Positions 1 to 8,000 of a DNA stretch of 12,439 nt are shown here, one piece after another. Under the pieces are notes generated by a model. That model saw only the letters and a list, made by a program, of their open reading frames with translations. It was not told the origin of the DNA and did no database searches. This DNA comes from Thermoflexales bacterium (lineage in GTDB: Bacteria > Chloroflexota > Anaerolineae > Fen-1058): NCBI GenBank assembly GCA_016931085.1, contig JAFGFO010000047.1:1-12439 (forward strand), in the 5' to 3' direction. Numbering within the stretch: the first letter of the stretch is position 1; each line of letters opens with the position of its first letter. The position numbers were made by a program, and so were the translations under genes.

Positions 1-11
1 GGCCAAATTTG

Positions 12-59
12 CCACCACATATGGTGGTTGCGATTAGCGATACTCCCGTATATGGGGGT
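12..59. other. Two small inverted repeats at the left window edge
   Basis: CCACCA (12-17) and TGGTGG (22-27) form a perfect 6-bp stem with a 4-base loop. ACTCCC (42-47) pairs with GGGGGT (54-59), with one G-U pair, around the loop GTATAT. They lie downstream of glnS, but neither is followed by a T-run on the glnS strand, so they are not classical terminators. Confidence 0.3.
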
Positions 60-62
60 CGT

Positions 63-91
63 TTGAGATTAGTCTAAACACCAAGTATAGT
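63..91 (+). promoter_or_regulatory. Promoter-like TTGAGA-N17-TATAGT pointing into the 3' end of glnS
   Basis: TTGAGA at 63-68 and TATAGT at 86-91 are separated by exactly 17 bases, and each hexamer matches consensus at 5 of 6 positions. Transcription would start near 98 and run antisense into the end of glnS. No convincing plus-strand gene follows, so this is either an antisense promoter, the remnant of one, or chance. Confidence 0.35.
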
Positions 92-122
92 GCCCCTCAG
101 CGTTTTCAGTGATTTCAGCGCC

Positions 123-1853
<1,731 letters not shown>

Positions 1854-1880
1854 AGTTTCTTGCCTTTGTTGGTATATGCC

Positions 1881-1898
1881 CGCCACTTCTGAGTGGCG
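1881..1898 (-). promoter_or_regulatory. Hairpin in the glnS mRNA leader
   Basis: CGCCACT (1881-1887) and AGTGGCG (1892-1898) form a perfect 7-bp stem with a 4-base loop. It lies between the predicted glnS transcription start and the ribosome-binding site. There is no following U-run, so an attenuator is not shown; it could affect mRNA stability or translation. Confidence 0.45.
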
Positions 1899-1909
1899 CC
1901 TTGGCCGTA

Positions 1910-1938
1910 ATTATAGACGATTCATTGTTCCTTGTCCA
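1910..1938 (-). promoter_or_regulatory. glnS promoter, TGGACA-N17-TATAAT
   Basis: On the minus strand, TGGACA (1938-1933) and a perfect TATAAT (1915-1910) are separated by 17 bases. The predicted start is near 1903, giving a leader of about 50 bases before the glnS ATG. Confidence 0.75.
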
Positions 1939-1984
1939 GTGGAAGGCACATGTCGCTTGTTCGCCGACGCTGAAAATGAAAGCG

Positions 1985-2014
1985 TGGTATAATGGGATAA
2001 AGGGGATAAAGGAC
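1985..2014 (+). promoter_or_regulatory. Extended -10 promoter, tandem repeat and RBS of the DUF4160 gene
   Basis: TGG-TATAAT (1985-1993) is a consensus extended -10 box; no good -35 box is seen at 17 bases. It is followed directly by two perfect copies of GGGATAAAG (1994-2002 and 2003-2011), covering the predicted start of transcription. AAAGGA (2008-2013) is a plausible ribosome-binding site 11 bases before the ATG at 2025. Confidence 0.65.
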
Positions 2015-2024
2015 AGATAGCTTT

Positions 2025-2285
2025 ATGCCGGAAGTCAGCCGTTTCTTTGGTGTCATCATCACGATGAACTATGGCGACCATCCGCCGCCGCACTTCCATG
2101 CGAGTTATGGTAGACACAAAGCGTTGATTGCGATACGGCCGTCGGCCTTGTTGAAGGGCTATTTGCCCCCCAGGGTATTGGGATTGGTCATGGAGTGGGC
2201 CGCGCTGCACCCGAAAGAACTGGCAGACAATTGGGAACTGGCTCGCCAGCAAGCCGAGATTGCCAAGATCGATCCATTGGAGTGA
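2025..2285 (+). CDS. DUF4160 domain protein
   Basis: An 86-residue protein that is a full-length match to the small DUF4160 family. It has the opening MPEVSRFFGVIITM, the hallmark HPPPHFHA at about residues 19-26, and a C-terminal LPPRVLGLVMEWAALHPKEL block followed by NWELA. No biochemical activity is firmly known to me; the HPPPHFH cluster suggests a metal- or nucleic-acid-binding role, but that is a guess. The stop codon lies 4 bases before the start of a DUF2442 gene. Such neighbours occur together in many bacteria and are often listed as candidate toxin-antitoxin or regulatory pairs. It is probably expressed from the extended -10 promoter at 1985-1993, with expression likely coupled to the second gene. 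Confidence 0.9.
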   Translation: MPEVSRFFGVIITMNYGDHPPPHFHASYGRHKALIAIRPSALLKGYLPPRVLGLVMEWAALHPKELADNWELARQQAEIAKIDPLE

Positions 2286-2289
2286 TGAT

Positions 2290-2583
2290 ATGCTGCAAGA
2301 CATTGTGAGCGTCAGGCCGTTGAGTTCCTACCGTCTTTACCTGGTTTTCGAGGATGGAGCAGAAGGCGAGGTGGATGTGTCTCAACTTGTTTCGTTTACC
2401 GGCGTCTTTGCGCCGCTTCAAGACCCGGCCTACTTTGCTCTGGTGCGTGTAGAGCCCGAGTTGGGCACTATTTGCTGGCCTAACCAGGCAGATCTTGACC
2501 CCGATGTGCTATACGCTGCCATCACCAGCCAGGAGTTGCCTGACCTCGACCTTGCGCTGCAGTCCGACCTGGCGCTAGTATAG
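2290..2583 (+). CDS. DUF2442 domain protein
   Basis: A 97-residue protein of the DUF2442 family. It has a short beta-rich start (residues 1-30, including SYRLYLVFEDG) and the diagnostic C-terminal signature GTICWPNQADLDPDVLY. The ATG at 2290 is chosen over an in-frame ATG at 2260 because GGAG (2279-2282) sits 7 bases before it, and the earlier start would overlap the DUF4160 gene by 26 bases. The gene follows DUF4160 with a 4-base gap, so the two are almost certainly one transcript. Family members are small, often paired with DUF4160, and have been suggested to act as antitoxin-like partners. The acidic C-terminus fits an antitoxin-like binding tail, but this is inference. Confidence 0.9.
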   Translation: MLQDIVSVRPLSSYRLYLVFEDGAEGEVDVSQLVSFTGVFAPLQDPAYFALVRVEPELGTICWPNQADLDPDVLYAAITSQELPDLDLALQSDLALV

Positions 2584-2642
2584 TGGGTTGAGTTTTTACC
2601 AACTGCCGCCGCAAAGCCCCTGCCTTCAGGCGCATGGTAGAT

Positions 2643-3245
2643 TCAGGCTAGGCATCCCTGGATTTCGGCGATAGCTTGCGGAGTGTCCTTGTACTGGACA
2701 CCCTTCATACCGAGCGCCTGCGCTGCTTGCACGTTCACCAGCACGTCGTCCACAAACACGCACGCGTCGGCGCGGACGCCTAGTTGAGAGAGTGCCAGTT
2801 GGTAGATGCGCGCATCCGGCTTGACAAGCTTGACCTCCGCAGAATAGATGGCCACATCTGTCCACGCATTCAGTTGAAACCTGGAATTGTGGATAGCGCG
2901 CGCGTCCGACCAGGCATTGGTGATGATGGCGATCTTGATGCGCGGGCGCAGGCTTTGGATGAACTGCGCCAGCTCGAGGTCGAGCTGCTCGTCCGCCCAA
3001 AAGTCGCGCCGCAGTCCAGCGAGCTGATCGTCCCTCAGCTCAAGCGTGCGGCCCACCTCCCTCCACACCTTGCCCTCAAGCACCTCACCGGAAGCGGCGC
3101 GAGCGGCCGCTTCCGAGCCGAATACAATCTGCCCTAATTGGCCCTGAGGCAGCCCCAGACGCTCCTCCCACGCACACCGCCGGTCGTGGTTCCGCGTGTG
3201 GAGGATGACGCCGCCGATATCAAAGATGACGGCCCGGATCGGCAT
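2643..3245 (-). CDS. HAD-superfamily hydrolase (HAD-IA, YihX-like)
   Basis: A 200-residue cytoplasmic protein with the four HAD motifs in order. Motif I is FDIGGV with the nucleophile D9, motif II is IITN (T109), the lysine of motif III lies in VKLVKPD (K139 or K142), and motif IV is FVDD (D166, D167). A helical cap of subfamily IA type fills residues 15-90. The second acidic residue of the usual DxD is glycine (DIGG), as in the YihX-like branch. It probably removes phosphate from a small metabolite, but the substrate cannot be told. AAGGAG (3255-3250), 4 bases before the ATG, fixes the start. The gene is monocistronic, converges on the DUF4160-DUF2442 pair with a 59-bp gap, and is divergent from the M61-like peptidase gene. 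Confidence 0.9.
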   Translation of the reverse strand: MPIRAVIFDIGGVILHTRNHDRRCAWEERLGLPQGQLGQIVFGSEAAARAASGEVLEGKVWREVGRTLELRDDQLAGLRRDFWADEQLDLELAQFIQSLRPRIKIAIITNAWSDARAIHNSRFQLNAWTDVAIYSAEVKLVKPDARIYQLALSQLGVRADACVFVDDVLVNVQAAQALGMKGVQYKDTPQAIAEIQGCLA

Positions 3246-3261
3246 AGTGCTCCTTGGCTAT

Positions 3262-3290
3262 AGTGTAGCACGATTTGGTATTGGGGGCAA
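3262..3290 (-). promoter_or_regulatory. Promoter of the HAD hydrolase gene
   Basis: On the minus strand, TTGCCC (3290-3285) is followed after 17 bases by TACACT (3267-3262), which carries an extended-10 TGC (3270-3268). The predicted start lies just upstream of the strong AAGGAG ribosome-binding site, giving a very short leader. Confidence 0.6.
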
Positions 3291-3392
3291 GTGTTGTAGT
3301 CCTGGCTTTTATGCAGCCAGGCGACAGGCTGGGGTGAGGGCTGATGGTTGGCCTATGGGCAGCGTTTGCGTCTTGTAGGGTACAAGTGTTGT
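3288..3392 (+). repeat. Direct and inverted repeats between the HAD and M61-like genes
   Basis: CAAGTGTTGT occurs at 3288-3297 and again at 3383-3392; the first copy overlaps the HAD -35 box. A perfect 7-bp inverted repeat CCTGGCT/AGCCAGG (3301-3307, 3315-3321) and a perfect 6-bp one CTTGTA-GGG-TACAAG (3372-3386) lie between the two divergent promoters. They could be operator sites, but no regulator gene is visible. Confidence 0.4.
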
Positions 3393-3417
3393 TGGGCTAC
3401 CCATCAGGTCAGAAAAC

Positions 3418-3426
3418 TGGTATAAT
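3418..3426 (+). promoter_or_regulatory. Extended -10 promoter of the M61-like peptidase gene
   Basis: TGG-TATAAT (3418-3426) is a consensus extended -10 box with no clear -35 box at 16-18 bases. The predicted start near 3433 gives a leader of about 55 bases. Confidence 0.6.
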
Positions 3427-3488
3427 CAGGGGGGTATGTCGCTTTGCGATTGTGCTCGTTATTGCGGATCTGTATCAAGGAGACACAA

Positions 3489-4856
3489 TTGACCAAGAGA
3501 GCAAGCCGGGTTCTAATCATAGTGCTGGTGTGCCTGGCACTTTTCGTATTATACCTGCTGAGTGGTATGAGCGGCAGAGAAGCCAGGGTCGAGTATACGG
3601 TTGACGTTCGTGACCCCGCAAGTGGCATCGTGCATGTGAATATGGTCATGCATCCCCCCAGCCGGCCGTTCGTGACACTATGGCTGCGTGATACAAACCA
3701 TAGAGGTCTGCATCGTGTGGAACACTTCTCTGTGAGAAGAGGCAGCCAGCTCCTGCCGAACTGGCAAACCCTCCCCGGTTTTGCCGATGCGCGCAGCGTC
3801 TGGACGGGCTTTAGCCAGAAGGCGGTAGAGATCGACTACGATGTGAACCCTTACTGGATGAAAGGCCAGGCCCCTAGAAGTTACCTGGGACCCGATTTCG
3901 GTTATCTCAGGGGAATGGTAGTGCTGTATACGCCGCTCACGCTAAAGAGCATTTCTGGAATGCTGAATTATATCGACGTTCTGGATGATTCAGCAGGCCG
4001 AGCTCGACTGCAATTCTTCTTGCCGGATGAATGGACTTTGATTTCTCCGTGGGGAAGTGGCGAACTCGAGACGCCTGTTGCGCATATACGCAACACCTAT
4101 TTTGGGTTAGGGCCCATGTCTGTTACAACTACACAAGTGGGAGACAGCGCACTCCTGCTGGGTGTCTACGCTGAATTGAACGAAGAGCAACTCGATTACG
4201 GCCTGCAAGACATCCCTCACCTCTTTGAGACTATGGGAGAACTCACAGGAGTCTCTCTCCACAGCGCGACACCCTATTGGGCACTGACGGTATTTTCCGA
4301 TGAACCAATCCACGGCGGAGCGTCAGGAACCAACAGCCTGGTTACCTCTGACGATCTGCCTACCATCTCACATGAAATGTTTCATTGGTGGAATGGGAGA
4401 ACGGTAGAAAGCACTCCCGATGCTAACTGGATCGAGGAGGGGTTCACCGAGTACTATGAAGGGAAAGCTCTCTATTCGGCGGGTATATGGTCATCCGACG
4501 AGTTGAGCGAGCATCTCGACAAGCTGTATGGACGCAGAGACCTGGAGTTTGTGGGGATTGATGGACAGTGGCTTCCAATCAATCTCGTTCAGGCATCTGA
4601 GAACTTGGTGAGAAAGGGCGCAAATGAGGAGTACTGCAAAGTCTATAATGGTGGTGCGTTAATTGCTTACTTCCTTGACCAAAGGTTGCAGATGCAAGGG
4701 AAATCACTCGATGAAATATGGCGTTTACTAAACGACGTGAATGAGCCAATCAGCACCGATGTCTTCCTGCAAGAGCTTGAGATTCTGGGTGGAGTGGGAT
4801 TGGCAAGGGAGTGTGAGGACCTGGTACACGGTCGCCGCGCAATACCTCACCCGTAG
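3489..4856 (+). CDS. M61-like zinc metallopeptidase, membrane-anchored or secreted
   Basis: A 455-residue protein of the gluzincin fold. HEMFH at 295-299 supplies two zinc histidines and the catalytic glutamate; E317 in WIEEGF is the likely third ligand, as in M61 and M1 peptidases. The sequence after HExxH (WWNGR, then EEGFTEYYEG) resembles M61 glycyl aminopeptidases. An N-terminal basic stretch and about 19 hydrophobic residues (8-26) indicate a signal anchor, placing the catalytic part outside the membrane. The TTG at 3489 is chosen because AAGGAGA (3477-3483) lies 5 bases upstream; the in-frame GTG at 3444 has no such site. Oddities: the usual GGLEH motif is degenerate (HGGASGTNS), and no C-terminal PDZ domain is present, so it is shorter than typical M61 members. 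Base composition is less GC-rich than in neighbouring genes. Confidence 0.8.
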   Translation: MTKRASRVLIIVLVCLALFVLYLLSGMSGREARVEYTVDVRDPASGIVHVNMVMHPPSRPFVTLWLRDTNHRGLHRVEHFSVRRGSQLLPNWQTLPGFADARSVWTGFSQKAVEIDYDVNPYWMKGQAPRSYLGPDFGYLRGMVVLYTPLTLKSISGMLNYIDVLDDSAGRARLQFFLPDEWTLISPWGSGELETPVAHIRNTYFGLGPMSVTTTQVGDSALLLGVYAELNEEQLDYGLQDIPHLFETMGELTGVSLHSATPYWALTVFSDEPIHGGASGTNSLVTSDDLPTISHEMFHWWNGRTVESTPDANWIEEGFTEYYEGKALYSAGIWSSDELSEHLDKLYGRRDLEFVGIDGQWLPINLVQASENLVRKGANEEYCKVYNGGALIAYFLDQRLQMQGKSLDEIWRLLNDVNEPISTDVFLQELEILGGVGLARECEDLVHGRRAIPHP

Positions 4857-5034
4857 CAGCGAACAGGCGTAAGACCCCGCCGCAAATTGTTGGAGTGACT
4901 ATCTTGGGGTGTACCCAGGCGGTCAGTGAAACAGCGGTGTTTGAACTACTTGAGAGCCAATCCAGGGATGTGCTGTCTGCGGTAAGCCCTCAGCGCCTGA
5001 TGTGACTACGCATGATCTGGCTTTTCAGAAGATA

Positions 5035-5051
5035 TGGTACAATTGGCTTTG
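5035..5051 (+). promoter_or_regulatory. Extended -10 promoter giving a leaderless mRNA for the UvrA-like gene
   Basis: TGG-TACAAT (5035-5043) is followed by 7 bases and then the GTG start at 5051. The predicted transcription start is therefore at or within a base or two of the start codon. No Shine-Dalgarno precedes the GTG. Confidence 0.55.
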
Positions 5052-8000
5052 TGAGCATCCACATCAAGGGCGCCAGCGAACACAACCTGCAGAACGTCGA
5101 CGTCGAGTTCGGCCAGGGGCTGACCGTCGTCACCGGCGTGTCCGGCTCGGGCAAGACCTCGCTGGTCTTTGATACCTTGTACCACGAGGCCCGCCGGCGT
5201 TTCCTGGAGGTCTTTTCGCTCGGCTCGACCCACCTGCGCCTGTCTCCCGCCAGGGTAGAGGCCATCACCGGCCTGGGACCGGCGGTCGCGGTCGAGCAGA
5301 ACGTGCTCAATCGCAACCCCAACTCGACCCTGGCGTCGGCCTCTGGCTTGCACCCTTTCCTGCGCTTGCTCTACGCCCGCTTTGGAGAGCGGCGCTGCGC
5401 GCGCTGCGGACAGACCGTGGCCGTGCTGAGCGGCGACCAGGTCGTCGAGCGCCTGCTTGTTCTGGCCGAACAGCACCCGGTCGCTGTCTTTGTCCCTCTG
5501 CTGCACGATGTTCGAGGCAGCCACCGCACGCTGCTGGAGACACTGCTGGGGGCGTTTGGGCCTGGCGCTTTGCTTATAGACGGCCAGCTCGCAGCCGGCC
5601 ACGGCCTGAAAGCAGGCGATGCGCTGGCGCTGGAGCCTGGCTCCTCCCACACAATTGAGGTTCAAGTCGCTCGATTGGCTTCGGCCTCCCCCAGGGCGGC
5701 TCGTCAAGCCCTCCAGGCCGCCGAGGCGCTGGGCGCGCAAGCGCTTGTCGTCCGGGGCAAAAACGACTGTGCCTGGACGCTTTCGCTCGCGCCGCTTTGC
5801 CTGTCTTGCGGGATGTGGTTTGGGAAGCTCGAGCCGGTGCATTTCCATACAGCCTGCTCGCACTGCGATGGAAAGGGCTGCCCGCGCTGCGATGGGACCG
5901 GCCTGCATCCAGAAGCGGCCGCCGTCCGCTGGCGCGGGCTGCGACTGCCCGAGCTGCTCGCCCGCCCGGTGGAGGATGCGCGCGCGCTCCTGGCCGAGGA
6001 AGAGGGCGATTTCCCCGCCCGGCTGCGAGTCGAGATCGAGCGGCGGTTGGAGGCACTGGACGCGGTGGGTCTGGGCTATATCGCGCTGGACCGCCCCGCG
6101 CCGAGCCTGTCGCGCGGCGAGGCGCAGCGGGTGCGGCTGGCAGTGGCCCTGACCAGCTGGCTGGAAGACATGCTGCACGTGCTCGATGAGCCAACGATCG
6201 GCCAGCACCCGGCCGACGTGGCTCGCCTGCTGCCGGTCTTTCGGCGCTTGGCCGGGCCGGTCGTGTACGTCGAGCACGACCGGGTCGCGGCAGCCGGGGC
6301 CGATTGGGCGGTGGACCTGGGGCCGGGCGCCGGCCGCGAGGGCGGGCGCCTGCTGTTTGCCGGCACCCCGGCCGGGTTGTGGAAAGCCGACACGCCCACC
6401 GGCCGCTATTTCAGCCTGCGAGAGCGAGTCCCATCCCCTCAGTGCCGGCCAGAGCCAGATAAATGGCTCCTTGTGCAGGGCGCGACCCTGCGCAATCTCC
6501 AAGACATCGATGTGCCTATCCCCCTGGGCCGCCTGACTGTCATCACTGGTGTGTCGGGTTCGGGCAAAAGCACCCTGGTGGAAGATGTGCTGGTTGCTTC
6601 ACTGTCTGCAGGCAAGCCTAGCGGATGCCGAGCTGTTGTTGGGGCGTGGCTCAAGCCGGTTATGGTCGACCAGGGACCCATCGGGCACAATCCGCGTTCC
6701 AACCCGGCTACCTACACCAAGTTATCCGACGTCATTCGCGATTATTTCGCTTCTGTCACCGGCATGTCGGCCTCGCATTTTTCGTTCAACCGCCCGGAAG
6801 GTGCCTGCCCGGCCTGCAACGGGATGGGCGCGGTCGAGGTCAAGATGCGCTATCTGCCGTCGACCTGGATCCCTTGTGAGGCGTGTGACAGCCAACGTTT
6901 CTCGGACGAGGTGTTGTCTGCCCAGGTCAGTTTGGCGGGCCGCCATTTTTCCATTGCCGATTTTTATGGTCTGTCTGTTTCTGAAGTACTTCTTTTGCTG
7001 CTCGAAGCAGAGGGCCTGCCCCCAAAAGATCGCCGGATGGCTAAGCATATCCTGGAGGCGCTGCACGACGTGGGGCTGGGTTATTTGCCCCTGGGCCAAC
7101 CCTCTCCCACGCTCTCAGGCGGCGAGGCGCAGCGCGTCAAGCTGGCCAAGTATCTTGGCCAGCCGGGGCTGTCCGAACGCCTGCTGGTGCTTGACGAGCC
7201 TTCCACCGGCTTGCATCCACACGATATCGCCGGGTTGCTGACCGTGCTGGACCGGCTGGTTCGGAGCGGGGCGACGATCGTCGTCGTCGAGCATAACTCG
7301 GATATCATCCGATCTGCCGATTGGGTCCTTGACCTGGGGCCTGGCGCCGGCCCCCGCGGTGGCCGTCTGTTGTACGCGGGATCGCCGGCCGGGCTAGAGC
7401 AGGCGAAGGAATCTGTTACCGGCCGGGCGCTGCGGGAGGAAGCCGAGGTCAAGCCGCTGTCGCGCCGGCAGGGTAGAGGGGTGAGGCGCTCGTCCAGCAT
7501 CGCGGTGCGGGGCGCGCGCGTTCACAACCTGAAGGGCGTGGACGTGGATTTCCCTAAGGGGCAGTTGACCGTCGTCACCGGCGTGTCGGGTTCGGGCAAA
7601 TCGAGCCTGGTCGGTGACGTGCTCGAAGCCGAGGCCCGGCGGCGCTTTCTCGAAACACTGTCGCTGTACGAGCGGCAGACCACGCGAGAGGGACCGGAGG
7701 CGGCTGTGGATGGCGTGACCGGCCTGGGCGTGACGCTGACGCTTGGACCCGAGCGGCGCCGCTCGTACGATTACCGGGCTGCGGTTGGCGCGGCGACCGA
7801 GATCGCGCACCACCTGGCCGTGCTGCTGGCGTGGGTCGGGGAGCGGGCCTGCCTGGAATGTGGGGCAGCTATGCAGCGGCAGGTGAGCGTCGCCTCCGGA
7901 ACGAAAATAGACCCTAAAGGTTTAGGAAAACCTTTAGGGTCTGGAAGCTATTTTCGAGATAACGGGGATCAAGCCTGGCACTGCTCCGCCTGTGGGGCGA

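Noticed and set aside
2584..2642. Bidirectional terminator between the convergent DUF2442 and HAD genes
   Set aside because: Only a 4-bp stem (GCCT/AGGC) with no adjacent T-run was found.
4857..5034. Small gene or RNA between the M61-like and UvrA-like genes
   Set aside because: No credible start with a ribosome-binding site, no strong hairpin and no RNA motif was seen; only the promoter at its right end is supported.
5006..6502. Long minus-strand open frame (498 codons) opposite the UvrA-like gene
   Set aside because: It is rich in Arg, Gln, Ala and Gly with no domain, and lies opposite strongly supported ABC ATPase motifs.
7902..7956. The palindrome as a transcription terminator
   Set aside because: It lies inside an uninterrupted reading frame whose downstream part carries intact ATPase motifs, and no T-run follows the stem.
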